Source: Alnus glutinosa
Lineage: Eukaryota > Streptophyta > Magnoliopsida > Fagales > Betulaceae
Assembly: GCF_958979055.1 (NCBI RefSeq)
Contig: NC_084891.1
Coordinates: forward strand, 28,888,001 to 28,952,000
DNA length: 64,000 bases
Direction of reading: 5' to 3'
Shown: one piece after another, positions 45,860 through 58,084 of the stretch
How the letters are laid out: the number at the start of each line of letters is the position of its first letter
Position numbering within the stretch: the stretch's first letter is position 1
The notes under the pieces: generated by a model
The model's database searches: none
What the model was told of the DNA's origin: nothing
Seen by the model: only the letters and a program-made list of their open reading frames with translations
Translations under genes and position numbers: made by a program

Positions 45860-47066
45860 AAAAACTGTAGTTTACCCCCCTAATGTTTACAACAATTTAC
45901 AATTTTGATACCAATGTTTAGATTGCTTCAATTGCACTCAAGAAAGTTGCAAAAATTTTCAATCCATCCCCTTCCGTCCAATTGCTCCGTCTGATGAGAC
46001 GGAAATGCATCCACGCGCGCAGCACATGAGTTTTTTGGGCCAAACTTGACGAAAATGCCCTCATCAAAATACTATGTTTTGCTCATCTCCTTCAACGAAT
46101 TTTCTCAAAGGCGTTGGTCGCCGGTGGGTTCCTCGCACTCGACTGGGCCAAATCAAAGGATCAGCTACACAAGCCAAACACTCTCTACTGATCAAACCCA
46201 CAAAACACTCATAATCAATCCATCAAACACCACCACCATTCGGCCATCAACACACACACACACCACTGTTCGGCCATCAGTACACACACACATCACTGGC
46301 TGGAAAACTGAGGTACACGGCCAAGAACAAACGACAACCCATAAATACCCATCTTAAAAAATCAAACATATAATTGGTCAAAAATCAAGCAATTTCCAAG
46401 GTTTAATCACATTAAGGAATTCTACCAAAATCCACAGAAAAATCCTACTGAAACGGCCGAAATCCGTGCTCTTCGACAATCCACCGTCGACCTATCGAAA
46501 AACCTAGCTATGTCTTGCCGGAAATCGCTCTGGGTTCTGCCGGCGACCCCTGGTTCTGCTCAAATCCTCTACGATCAGCCCCTCTCGGCCCTCTCCCGGG
46601 CCAGCTTCGATCTCCATCGTTCGCTCGCATAGGAGCTAGAGGAGCCCCAATCCTACGGCTTCAGAGCCCTCACCACTCTCGGCCTTTCCCTCACCGAGTC
46701 CCCAAACCCTCTTCCCTTTGGTTCCTCCAATAAAGTCCCATATTGGGTCGATGGGCTGCTTCAAAAACTCAGGACCATCGGAACCCCAATTTTTGCGAAA
46801 ATTCATTGGAGGAGATGGGCAAAACACAGCGTTTTGATGAGGGCATTTTCGTCAAGTTTGGCCCAAAAAACTCACGTGCCGAGCGCGTGGGTGCATTTCC
46901 ATCTCATCATACGGAGCAATTGGACGGAAGGGGGTGAATTGCAAATTTTTGCAACTTTCTTGGGTGCAATTGAAGTAATCGAAATTGGGTGCAATTGAAG
47001 CAATCGAAACATTGGTACCAGAATTGCAAATTGATGTAAACATTAGGGGGGTAAATTGCAGTTTTC
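45859..47066. mobile_element. Non-autonomous MULE with long (about 220-bp) TIRs
   Basis: The left arm (GAAAAACTGTAGTTTACC, CCCCCTAATGTTTAC, ... GACGAAAATGCCCTCATC) is mirrored to the outer edge on the right (GATGAGGGCATTTTCGTC ... GTAAACATTAGGGGGGTAAA, TTGCAGTTTTC). The right arm has a small internal duplication of GGGTGCAATTGAAG-AATCGAAA. Flanks are TA repeats, consistent with a 9-bp duplication but not provable. The 750-bp interior is GC-richer (CGGCGACCCCTGGTTCTG and so on) and could be captured host sequence, though I do not recognise the source. Confidence 0.8.
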
Positions 47067-47936
47067 ATATATATATATATGGTTTTGTTTTCAATTTTAG
47101 AGCATTTACGTTCGGATGCACAGTAACAAATCACCAAATTTTTTATTACAGTAGTCAGGAGTGTGGGTAATTAATTTTTCATCCAAATTTACATCTTAAC
47201 TAATCAAATTAACCTTTGACTAGCCGGGTGTGAATGCTTTTATATATGTTGTCATATTATTTATAAATTTTAAATAACACGTTAGTCTATACATTGTTAA
47301 TTTGAACTAACACTAATCTAAACTATGGAATATAAATAGATCCAATCTCCATTACAATTGAAATTTTGAAAATCCTAATTCCCAAAATTAAAGGCATACT
47401 TTAGCTCGTGATAATGCAAGTTAGAAATAAGGGAAAATTGCTAAATTGATCCATGTATTTTGAACTTGTAACAAATAGTTCCTTAAGATTTCTTGGTTTA
47501 AGAAGTGACTAAATACTAGTCTCTGGAATAAACAAAAAAAAAAAAAAAAACAAAACAAAACAAAACAAAAAAAAAAAAACAAAGACAAAAAATAGGTCTA
47601 TGCCTTCATAAAAGTTAAAAGAATTAATACATCGCCATAAAGTATATTGTGATAAATGTTTTTAAAAAAATGAATATATATATATATATTAAAACAAATG
47701 GACGGGGTGATTCAAAAAAAAAAAGTCTTTTGGAAATGAATCGGCGTACTGATCAGACCGTGCCTTTTATTTTATTTATTTTGTATTTTTTTTTTAATCT
47801 GGCCAAGTAAACTGGACCATACGGAGCCGAGAAAGCCTTTTTCTGATTGGAGAGTTTTGTCGAGCAAAAGATTCCGAGATTCTAAGTCTACGTGGCGCCA
47901 AAGAATTCCTCAATAAATTTAGAGTCTATAAATATT
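47067..47936. other. Upstream region of LOG
   Basis: A TA run, A-runs near 47533-47582 and a fragment like GGGAAAATTGCTAAATTGAT (47432 on) resembling MULE-type ends occupy the left part. The right part should hold the LOG promoter. Confidence 0.35.
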
Positions 47937-47944
47937 ATGATCCT
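47937..47944 (+). promoter_or_regulatory. TATA box of the LOG gene
   Basis: TATAAATA lies 113 bp upstream of the LOG start codon. Confidence 0.55.
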
Positions 47945-48056
47945 TTAGCCTTTGGTATATTAAATATGAAACGTACCCGACTTGAAATATCTCATCTCAA
48001 GAATTCTCTTGACTCTGAGCATATTTAACTAAACAAGTAGACCAAAAGCGAGAGAG

Positions 48057-49743
48057 ATGCAGGAGAAGATGGCGAAATCAAGGTTCCAAAGGGTTTGTGT
48101 TTTCTGTGGGAGCAGTACTGGCAAGAGAACTTGCTACAGTGATGCTGCCCTGGAACTAGCCCAAGAGTTGGTACGTAATTTAATTTTCTTGTCAGTCTCT
48201 TTTATAACTTGAAAATTTAAGCTTTTGGTTTTGAATTTGAAGCTTTTTTCTTGGTTTTTCTTGAGGAAGGTATCCAGGAGGTTGGATCTTGTTTACGGAG
48301 GTGGAAGTATTGGATTAATGGGCTTAGTTTCTCAGGAGGTACACCGCGGTGGTGGCCATGTTTTAGGGTATATATAATCTCTAACATTCTCTTCCTAATT
48401 ATTTCGTTTTTTCTCCTTTTCTGTGTTAACACCTTGTTAAATTATGGCTTTTGTTCACAGAATTATCCCCAAAACTTTGATGAGCAAAGAGGTATACATA
48501 TATATATATGTATATCAATATATGATCTCATCTGGGATTGACGCTGCACATTTCTCGTTTACAAATATGATCATTCTCATGGTTTGTCTGGTTTTTCCGG
48601 CTTAGCAGATAACTGGAGAAACAGTTGGGGAAGTCAGGCCTGTAGCCGACATGCACCAGAGGAAAGCCGAGATGGCCCGCTACTCTGACTGTTTTATTGC
48701 CCTTCCAGGTCTCTCTCTCTCTCTCTCTGGCCCACAAGATAACGGGGTGATTAAATTATTATATAATATTTGAGTATTATCGTTTTTATTATAATTCTTT
48801 TTAATAATTGATAAGTCTTCTCTCTCTGGATATCGTCTGTCGAGACGCAGAAAAGGAATATGTCTCCTAGTCCATCGGGCTGTGGAGTTTTTTTTTTTTT
48901 TTTTTTTTATAATTACTTTTTTTTTTCTACTTACCAAAAAATAATAATAATAATTAGTTTTCTTAAAAAAAAAAAAAAAATTGTTGGACGTGAACTACAC
49001 TCTAATATACTAATATTTTTATGATCATGATTAGGTGGATACGGAACTTTGGAAGAGTTATTGGAAGTCATTACATGGGCCCAGCTAGGAATCCACGACA
49101 AGCCTGTAAAGCAACTTCATTGTCGATCTCTAAATAAACTGAAAAAATAATTAGAGCTTTCTCTTAATTAATTTTGCAATTTTACTGTTTATTGAAACCA
49201 GAACCTGACTTAATTTATATATGCGCAAATTAATTAGGTGGGTTTGCTTAACGTGGAGGGGTACTACAACTACCTCCTCTCATTCATAGACAAAGCGGTG
49301 GACGATGGGTTTATCAAGCCCTCTCAGCGCCATATAGTCGTCTCGGCTTCGAACGCTACAGAACTTGTTCAAAAGCTCGAGGCATGGGTTTTTATTTTTA
49401 AATAAATACTCTAACAAATAATTTAAAACATAAAATATATATTTTTTTACTTTTATTCTGTCATTTACCTCATTTTAATTATATTTTACGTGTTGAATTT
49501 CACGTATTAAAAATTTAGTTTAAACTCACTCTTGGGGAGAAAGTGTTGAAATATTAATTTTAAAAAATAATAAATGAAAAATGGAGGAATAGATTTGATC
49601 TTAACGGTGGAGATGGTGTTAATTATTTTGTTTTGTTTGATTAGGAATACGTGCCAGTGCATGATGGGGTGGTTGCTCAGGCCAAGTGGGAGGCGGAACA
49701 AGTGGAGCGTAATACTTGTTTTCAGACGGATATTAGTCGTTGA
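48057..49743 (+). CDS. LOG: Cytokinin riboside 5'-monophosphate phosphoribohydrolase LOG
   Basis: Exons 48057-48170, 48270-48367, 48461-48491, 48609-48708, 49035-49105, 49238-49381 and 49645-49743 give 218 residues, the family's usual length. Conserved blocks: [13 protein letters not shown] at the start, [13 protein letters not shown] near 44-57, the substrate loop [10 protein letters not shown], the signature PGGYGTLEE at 114-122, and the end QTDISR. The enzyme releases active free-base cytokinins from nucleotide precursors in one step in the cytosol and nucleus. The exon 6 boundary is odd: family alignment (KLE-EYVP) needs a GC donor at GAG/GCATGG (49382), since no GT is there; using the next GT would add Ala-Trp. 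All other introns are GT-AG. Which LOG paralogue this is cannot be read. Confidence 0.95.
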
Positions 49744-51707
49744 CTGGACGCATATATGATCGCTGAAAAAGTAGCCACGTTTGAACTTCCTTGTACTTAT
49801 ATGTATCGGCTAGGAGGTGAGGAGGAGAGACTCCTCCATTAAGTCAATAAAGAAATTGAAAAAATAAAAATAAAAATTAAGCAAGCACGCCCGCTGGTTC
49901 GATCTGCTCCACACTGTTGTACTGTTAACTCTTTCTCTCTCTCTTGAGAGCAATTGTCCGGTGCATCATGCGCTGAGTTCACACCAGGACTTTTTATAAT
50001 TATATGTTTGAATGTGTGAGAATTTGTACAAGTAATTATGAGATTATTTATGGGATCCACTTGACCGGATAAATAGTTAGGTAGTCTAATTTTTATTTGA
50101 TCAGGTGTGTCTTATAAGTAGTCTCTCACAATCACTTACTTAAATTCTTTCATATTTAAATAAATAATTATAGAGAATCTTAGCGCTCTCTCTCTCATAA
50201 TCATCTCTAGCCGTAAAGACCATGGCCGCACCTATTTAATTTTGACGAGGATTCATTCAATGAGTTATTTTAAGCTCATGATTTACTTTATATATATATA
50301 TATATATATTTAATGTCGTAATTTTTTTTTTTGAATGTCAACATATTTATTCAATGCATAACGCATTTACATCACTAGATATAATAACATTAAATCTTAA
50401 CTATAAAATAATTCATCTCAATTTCAAGTCTAATATGTGTTTCGATGAGATGTTGTCATCTTTTGTTGAAAGACAATACCTTAAAAAAATAGTTTAAAAC
50501 ATAAAACACTTTTTAAAATATAAAAATAACTTTTATCTTTATGTCAATTCAAAACTTTTTTTTTTCGATCCTTGTTTATTTTTTTCTATTTTAATATTAG
50601 ACAAATAAATCAACAAACAACTCAAAACACAAAATACTATTAAAAAATAAAAATAACTCTTACCTTTGTATTAAATTAAAATACTTTAAAAAAAAATTAT
50701 TTCAAAAACATATTAACTAACATATATATACTCCAAGGAGAGTAATAATGAGAAATTAAGCATGTTAAGAGTGCAAGAATCAAAACTAGATAAATCTGTC
50801 TTTCTGCATGGCAAGTAAAGAACAAGCGGAAGAAATAAACCTATATATATATATATATATATCATATCCATTGTAATTAGAGGACGAGTTTTTCATTATC
50901 TACCCAATAATAATTTTAAAAAAAATCTAGCTATACCGGTCCACCAAAAATAAAAAAAAATTACAACAAGGCCAGGAGAGCGCAATTAATTTATTAGTGG
51001 CGGCTTAACGAAGATGGAAAGGTCACAGTGCTTTTGCTTCTTAATAATTCTCACTTTTTTTTGTCTTTTTGATGCCCATCTTATCGTGAGTTTGCTCCAT
51101 ACGCAAACAACCAGGGGTGTACGTAGGGCTTATCTCCTGCCACCAATAATGAGGAGGAGGAGGAAGAGGAGGAGGAGGTAATTCCTTTGATATTCGTACG
51201 TAAAACTAACACGTTTTTTGTATTCGTTCTTTTTGAGTCGATCTATTACTAGTGTTCCTGCAAACCTCAATGACTAGCCTTAATCCTAACTGCAGATCAC
51301 TGTAGTATATACGTACTACCCCTGTACTGGTTTGATACTTTGATATCGATCCATCGAGTTCCCGACCACTAATTTTTCTCCACAAATTCTGCCACGTCAG
51401 GATCGTTGTCTTTCGTAGTCTCTTCATGTGTTCGTTTGTTGAATGGTTGCTGCATGTTGACAAAGCCATTTTAATTTTCATTAGTTTTTAGTAGAATCCA
51501 AGGTATGGGCCATGGGGCCACTTCCTGTTACTTACAAATGCCACCAAATGTTCCAATTAATTAAGCCAGATATTTACAATGGTCAAGTGATCAAGTGCCT
51601 CGCATATCATTAATTAAGAGCCAAATGATTCTAATTATAATTATAAGTTCTAACACTCATCCAAGAGCCAAGCATCCCAACACTTGTCCTATTAATTGCA
51701 TTGCTTC
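49744..51707. other. LOG 3' flank and intergenic sequence
   Basis: Carries the LOG 3' UTR at the left and AT-rich sequence with TA runs (near 50290 and 50842) further on. A 91-codon minus-strand frame at 51206-51481 has no recognisable motif. No gene is called. Confidence 0.4.
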
Positions 51708-52226
51708 TGTTGGGACACAATGTCGATATATTATTACGACTGCTCTAAAAATAGGCTTGTTTTGGCACAATGTCGAGATCCATGAAAGACTTGAGTTTAT
51801 CTCTCTTAACACCAATTGGTTTTAGGTGGAATGATAGTTCACAGTCCGACAAATGATATTAGAATTAAGAAGTCATGAAATCGAGTCACACACGAGAGCA
51901 GGGGCGGTCCCAAGCCCCAAAATTTTCCCCAAATTTTTTTTTTTTCACAAAAAAAAAAAAATTAAAATTAAAATTTTACCCCCTAATTTTTTAATTTTTT
52001 TAGTTTTGCCCCCTCAAAATTTTTATTTTTTTTTCGATTTGGCCCCTCCATTTTTACAAGCCTGGGTCCGCCACTGCACGAGAGCCTCATTGTGAGAGAG
52101 GGATTGTTGGGACACAATGTCGCTCCTTGAGACTACTCTTAAAATAGGCTCATTGACCTCGAGGTCAATAAAAGACTTGAGTTTGTGTCCTTTATTACCG
52201 CGGGTTAAGTAGCACAACAGTCAACA
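51708..52226 (+). mobile_element. TRIM-like miniature LTR retroelement fossil, with a nested hAT MITE
   Basis: Two related terminal repeats start with TGTTGGGACACAATGTCG (51708-51851 and 52105-52226) and end in CAGTC-ACA. Just inside the left one is a sequence resembling the initiator tRNA-Met primer site (near 51854); a purine-rich tract (GAGAGAGGGA) precedes the right one. Without the nested MITE it would be about 330 bp, the size of TRIM elements. It encodes nothing. The terminal repeats have diverged clearly, so it is old, and no matching target duplication was seen. Confidence 0.6.
51899..52076. mobile_element. hAT MITE nested in the TRIM-like element
   Basis: Ends CAGGGGCGGTCCCAAG and (reverse complement) CAGTGGCGGACCCAGG form imperfect TIRs, and exact 8-bp target duplications CACGAGAG flank it (51891-51898, 52077-52084). 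It is 178 bp long with A/T homopolymers and CCCC words inside. It inserted after the TRIM-like element. Confidence 0.9.
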
Positions 52227-53524
52227 ATACTATAGAAACTGACAATAAAATAAAAAGAGAAAGAAGAAAAAAAAATACAAAGATTAAGGTGGTTTGGCAT
52301 TCAGCCTACATCCACATGTTAAAGTCTTATAAATTACATCTTTTATTGATATTTGAATAATTTTAAATATAAACATATTCCTTAGATTATGTTTAACAAT
52401 TCCCTTAATCTATAATAATCAAATCATCTAAATCTCTTGATTTATAAGATACAAATCGACATTTATCACAAATGATTTCTATCATTTAACAAGCACTACA
52501 ATAGGCTTGCAGGTTTTGAGAAGGTTCTAAGATAAGATTATTTTCTGGGCATTTATTTATTTTATATCTTATTTATCTCATTTTTGTGTCTCCAATCCCT
52601 ATGTATAAACTTGTGAATAAAATATTAAAATTTTTTTCAACAAATAAAATCCCCCATGTTTTAATAAAATTTAATTTATATCTAGAATTTTTAGAGCATC
52701 TCTAACAAATTAGATAAACCCCTCATAATAATTATTTTTAGTTAATATCACCCAATTTCATCTCCCACATATTAGGTTCAAAAGAGATAAAATACAATTT
52801 TTGCTATAGTGAATTACAAGATATTGCTATTTTCTAGCACACTAGCTATAAGAATAAAAAAAACAACACACTTCCCTCCAAACATTCAACGTATGAAAAC
52901 GTTTGTCTTTTTTGGAGGAATAATTTAAGAAAAGAAAACAATGATTACTTTTGTAGGGACAAAGACTAACCCACCATTTTTTTTAAAAATAATAATAAAT
53001 AAAATTAGAAAAGCACAGGACTTAGCCCAATGATGGATCCGATGGGCATCGGTTTCACGACTTTCAGACCGCATCGTTGGACTGGGAGTCCCATAGACAT
53101 CAGGCCAGGCCGGTTTTTGGGTCTGCTAATAAGACTTGCGGAGAGGCCGAGGGTCGAGACAATTCGAAAAGGCCCACTCAACCTGCGGGCCAGGCCATGT
53201 CTATCACTAATAGATTTGCTAGCAAATCCTTTCTATCCTTTTCAATACCACGTGAAAAAAAGTGTAACGATGTAAACTATATTTTTATTTTATAATGTTA
53301 ATGCGGTAGTTTTAATTTATTTATTATTTTTAATAATAATTGATTAGAAGTTAGTTGGCACTGTCTCATCAGCATTGTAAGATAAAAATGTAATTTATAT
53401 ACCATTACTCAATGAAAAATGTTAAGAGTTATAACTATTTTACAATTTGTCGAGTTTTGTGTGATTTGAGGGCATAGCCCGGCAGCTCTCTTCTCTTATT
53501 CTATTAAAATGTTTATAATATTAT
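52227..53524. other. Intergenic AT-rich sequence
   Basis: A GC-richer patch at 53030-53215 has two overlapping open frames but no motif I recognise; it may be an old repeat. The rest shows nothing. Confidence 0.35.
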
Positions 53525-53740
53525 GCTCAAGCAGCTGCTTGTCGTGATAGCAATGACAATATTATAAACATAATTTATCAAATTAGTGGCCCTTATTCTC
53601 CTGCTTTTGGTGAAGCTTTAACTGCTCAATTAGCTACATCTTTAACAGTTTTATTTCATCTGAACTGTTTTTATTCTTGAAGGAGATATCCTTATTGTTA
53701 TTTTGACTCTACAAAATCTTCTTTATCATTCAAGACGGGA
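53525..53740 (+). pseudogene. Remnant of a LINE RNase H domain
   Basis: One plus-strand frame reads SGPYSPAFGEALTAQLATSL then TVLFHLNCFYS, and after a one-base shift EGDILIV. This is the GEA-A-LA...EGD-L-V pattern of the RNase H domain found at the C-terminus of plant LINE polyproteins. It is degraded and short, with no other LINE part beside it. Confidence 0.5.
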
Positions 53741-53852
53741 GAATATCTTATGCAGCACAATGGGCAGATCTCCCTCTATGTATTTTTTTGAATTATATGT
53801 ATTTTTTTAAAAAAAAAAAATCATTATAGAAATAACTGGATGTAACGCAGAA

Positions 53853-53858
53853 CACGTG
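53853..53858. promoter_or_regulatory. G-box upstream of FTSH
   Basis: ACACGTGG with CACGTG core lies about 285 bp before the FTSH start codon; G-boxes are common in promoters of light-regulated plastid-protein genes. Inference from position. Confidence 0.4.
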
Positions 53859-53986
53859 GATGCGGCTGGAGCGCCATCCAAATCTATGGCGTGGGTTTGA
53901 GCAAGTTGCTTCCCTTGACATCCCTCACAATCTAGCAAGCCAGAGTTGCTTAGAGTCCCACACTTCAGAGTTCAGACACTATATAC

Positions 53987-53995
53987 TATATATAA
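53987..53995 (+). promoter_or_regulatory. TATA box of FTSH
   Basis: TATATATAA lies about 150 bp upstream of the FTSH ATG. Confidence 0.45.
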
Positions 53996-54142
53996 TCCCC
54001 CTTTGATACCCTTAATCATATTTATTTTACCACCTGCACACATAAGCAGTCCAACAATCTAGGATTGGGCGAGTAGGATCCTCAAATAGATAGAGGAAGA
54101 GAGGAGACATACCACACAGAAGAAACTTCATCAATCAAGCCC

Positions 54143-57100
54143 ATGGCCATGGCTTCCACCACCACCAATCCTCTGCTCTCTTCAAACTTCTTAGGAACTA
54201 AAATCCTGCTCTCCCCTCCAACCCCGAAAACCACCAAATCATCACTTCTTTTCCCACTCTTCTCCAAAAGAAAGTCTTTAATAACTCGGAGCATTCTCAA
54301 CAAAAAACCCAATTCAGAGCCCTGGAAATCTCTTCCATCTCAAGCCACCTTGGCCGCGCTAATCTTCTCCACTCTCACCCCACAAGCCCTTGCGCTAGAC
54401 AATCCCACGCCGCCAGCTCAATCCCCACCAGAAATCCAAGCGCAACCCAGCACACCAAGCCCTTCAAATCCCTCACCTTTCTCGCAAAACCTCCTCCTCA
54501 CAGCGCCGAAGCCCCAAGCCCAGACCACCTCTGACCTCCCGGAAGGTACCCAATGGCGATACAGCGAGTTCCTGAACGCAGTGAAGAAGGGCAAAGTAGA
54601 GAGAGTCAGGTTCAGCAAGGACGGCTCTGGCCTTCAGCTCACCGCCGTCGATGGCCGCCGAGCCAGCGTGATTGTCCCCAACGACCCGGACCTCATCGAC
54701 ATCTTGGCCATGAACGGCGTGGATATCTCGGTCTCGGAGGGCGACGCGGGCAACGGATTGTTCGGCTTTATTGGTAACCTTCTGTTCCCAATCATCGCTT
54801 TTGCCGGACTTTTCTTCCTCTTCAGGCGAGCCCAAGGCGGGCCCGGCGGGCCCGGCGGGCTCGGTGGCCCGATGGACTTTGGAAGATCAAAATCCAAGTT
54901 CCAAGAAGTCCCCGAAACCGGCGTTACATTCGCGGATGTGGCTGGGGCTGACCAAGCAAAGCTTGAATTGCAAGAGGTCGTTGATTTCTTGAAGAACCCA
55001 GACAAGTACACAGCTCTCGGAGCTAAAATCCCAAAAGGGTGTTTGCTAGTGGGACCTCCCGGTACCGGGAAGACCCTGTTGGCCAGAGCGGTGGCCGGCG
55101 AGGCGGGCGTGCCGTTTTTCTCGTGTGCGGCTTCAGAGTTTGTGGAATTGTTTGTGGGAGTCGGGGCGTCGAGAGTGAGGGATTTGTTCGAGAAGGCCAA
55201 GTCGAAAGCGCCGTGCATTGTGTTCATAGATGAGATTGATGCGGTAGGAAGGCAGAGAGGGGCGGGGCTTGGAGGTGGGAATGATGAGAGGGAGCAAACC
55301 ATCAACCAGCTCTTGACGGAGATGGATGGGTTTTCGGGGAATTCGGGGGTGATCGTGTTGGCGGCAACGAATCGGCCGGATGTGCTCGATTCGGCGTTGT
55401 TGAGGCCTGGGAGGTTCGATAGGCAAGTCACTGTGGACAGGCCTGATGTTGCTGGCAGAGTCAAGATCCTTCAGGTTAGACCCATACATGCAAACCCTGC
55501 TGAGCTAGTTTCATTCCTACACTATCCTTATATCTGTTGGTGAAATGGCCAAGGTCTTAGTGTAGAACACAGATTAACAAAAGTAGGAGTGATGTCTATA
55601 ACTAGATTGTACCACATTAGTTAAACTATTCATAGAAATTTAAGCATTTCACTTTGAAAATCTATCATACATGCCGATGAGCTTTAGACTCTGTTTGGCC
55701 CTGAGAAAGTTGCGTAGGTTAAAAGTGAGTTTTTAAACAAAATCATGGAAAGTGTTCCGATTGCTAATGAGTTTGGAAAAAAAAAAATTGGCAAATTGAA
55801 AACGTGGAAAAATCTACGTTTTCAAAACGCAAGATTTAAAGAGCAAATTGCAATTTTTTCAAACGCTTATTTTTAAAAATCATATTTACATTGAGTTTAT
55901 TTTGAAATCATTATTTTCTCAAACCGCACGATTTTGTTTGGACCCTTAGCTCAATTGGTACTTCTGCCCTTTGTAGCAAGTGAAAGGTGAGGTCGTGGGT
56001 TCCTGTCCCACCGGGTGTGTGTAATTTACCAATAAAAAAAGATTAAAGAAAACATTTATCATACATAATTGAGATAGCGTTCTAGTCTTTCAAGCAGAGA
56101 TTAATATCTAAGCGGATGTAGTTTAAGAGGGCCGTTTAGTTCATTGCTCTAGAACAAGATTTATCAAACATATTAACAATGCAATGGCATTTCATGCTAC
56201 TGATTTTCGTTTCTTTTCTTTTTATTCCATAGTTCAGCATGTTTCTTGGGCCAAATTGCGAACATATTGCATAAGTTGTTTTACGAATGCAATCTGGTCC
56301 ATTCAATTGACGTAGTCCAAAAGTGATAAGATTATCTTCTTGTTATTGACAGGTTCATTCTAGAGGGAAGGCACTAGCAAAGGATGTGGACTTTGATAAG
56401 ATAGCGAGAAGGACCCCAGGTTTTACAGGGGCTGATTTGCAGAATCTCATGAATGAAGCAGCTATTCTTGCAGCCAGGCGTGACCTCAAGGAAATAAGCA
56501 AAGATGAGATTGCCGATGCACTGGAGAGGATTATTGCCGGACCAGAGAAGAAAAATGCTGTAGTCTCAGAGGAGAAGAAGAAACTAGTTGCCTATCATGG
56601 TATATAACTAAGAATCGCCATAATTCCAACTTGTCTACCTTCTGTTATCATTGATTTTCAGTGGCTGATCTCTTAGTTTTTGCGCCTAACTTTGCAGAGG
56701 CCGGGCATGCTCTAGTTGGTGCTTTGATGCCTGAATATGATCCTGTAGCCAAGATATCTATCATTCCTCGTGGCCAAGCCGGTGGCCTTACCTTTTTTGC
56801 TCCAAGTGAAGAGAGGCTTGAGTCTGGACTGTACAGTAGAAGCTACCTGGAGAATCAGATGGCTGTTGCCCTTGGTGGGAGGTAACTACTGCAGCAATGC
56901 TGCAGATATCTTCCCTTTTCAAATTTTATTGAAGAACATACATAATATTTGTATTAGAGCGTTCTGAGTTATAGAATTTAAATGTTCTGAGTCTAATATT
57001 CGAATGGGGGCTGGATTTGAAGTAAGCATTCTGGCCACTACTAGATTAACACAATTTCCTTCTCTTTGCGTGTTTCAATTGCAGAGTTGCTGAAGAGGTA

Positions 57101-57808
57101 ATTTTTGGCACCGAGAATGTGACCACTGGAGCATCAAATGACTTCATGCAAGTTTCACGAGTGGCAAGGCAGATGGTGGAAAGATTTGGGTTCAGCAAAA
57201 AGATCGGACAAGTTGCCATTGGTGGACCTGGTGGAAATCCCTTCTTGGGTCAACAGGTAAGGGTGAAATGAAATTGAGATTAGGGGTGACAATTCATTTC
57301 CGTGTATCGGTTTAGGTTGTGTCGAGGTATGACTATATGACTATATAGATCAATTCTAACTCGACTCATTTAAGTAAACGGGTCAAATCCATCAACCATA
57401 ACTGTTAATTTCGTGTTAAGTTTATATGTGATTTTCAAGTCAAAAAATTCAGTCATAATAGAGACATGCTTTTACTATTCATGTTTCCCGAAATTGCGTG
57501 ATATTTACTATGTGTGCTCTTTCCTGTACATAACCAAGAGATGAAATTGATACCTGACATGTTTTTTTTTTTTTTTATGAATGCAGATGTCATCCCAGAA
57601 AGATTACTCCATGGCAACTGCTGATGTAGTAGATGCAGAGGTGAGGGAACTGGTAGAGACAGCATATGCAAGGGCCAAATATATCATGACAACCCACATT
57701 GACATCCTTCACAAGCTTGCTCAACTACTCATAGAGAAAGAAACTGTTGATGGGGAGGAGTTTATGAGTCTCTTTATCGACGGAAAAGCTGAATTATTTG
57801 TTGCTTGA
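54143..57808 (+). CDS. FTSH5: Chloroplast thylakoid ATP-dependent zinc metalloprotease, FTSH1/FTSH5 (VAR1) type
   Basis: Exons 54143-55474, 56353-56599, 56698-56881, 57085-57256 and 57587-57808 give 718 residues. Order: transit peptide (about 1-65), a hydrophobic thylakoid-targeting stretch ending in QALALD (67-86), stromal/lumenal part, a transmembrane helix near 207-227, a Gly/Pro linker, the AAA module with Walker A GPPGTGKT (304-311), Walker B IVFIDEID (359-366) and the second region of homology (408-429), then the zinc site HEAGH (526-530), whose Glu codon is split by intron 2. The sequence follows type A subunits FTSH1/FTSH5, which form hexamers with FTSH2/FTSH8 and degrade damaged D1 during photosystem II repair. 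An antisense open frame across exon 1 is only a GC-bias shadow. No defects seen. Confidence 0.95.
55475..56352 (+). other. FTSH intron 1
   Basis: An 878-bp GT-AG intron, phase 0. It contains A/T-rich dispersed-repeat-like sequence at about 55690-55940 and a tRNA-type SINE after it. Confidence 0.85.
55945..56041 (+). mobile_element. tRNA-derived SINE in FTSH intron 1
   Basis: The sequence has an A-box-like TAGCTCAATTGGT and a B-box-like GGGTTCCTGTCCC about 35 bp apart, preceded by GGACCCT and followed by a short region ending in A-runs, the layout of a plant tRNA-type SINE in sense orientation. Target duplications are not clear. Confidence 0.6.
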
Positions 57809-58084
57809 TTCCACTCTCAAGCGCCTTCTTGTTGTATTATAAAATTTCATATACGCATGTATACATTAAGAACCAATTAATTATTTCATTAAGTTTATAA
57901 AAAAATAGCAAAACACTTGATGCAGAAGAGATCAAGTTCCTCGAGCTCTCTATGGTACAAAAAACAAACAAAAGCCACATTCCCAATTTCCATTATACAG
58001 AAACCCCATATGTTTTGTTACAACAACAATAACAGCAACTAATTGGAAGCCAATTGTATCAAGGAATAAATACAGGGTTGCTTC
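57809..58084. other. Shared 3' space between FTSH and BSK
   Basis: About 275 bp separate the two convergent stop codons and must hold both 3' UTRs. Transcripts may overlap. Confidence 0.5.

Noticed and set aside
46046-46357. 103-codon frame rich in Thr/His inside the MULE
   Set aside because: Low-complexity ACAC-derived sequence without homology; not called as a gene.
51206-51481. 91-codon minus-strand frame
   Set aside because: No recognisable family and AT-rich repeat-bearing surroundings; chance frame is more likely.
54634-55464. Long antisense open frame (276 codons) opposite FTSH exon 1
   Set aside because: It mirrors a GC-rich conserved coding exon; the antisense protein has no recognisable motif and no promoter.
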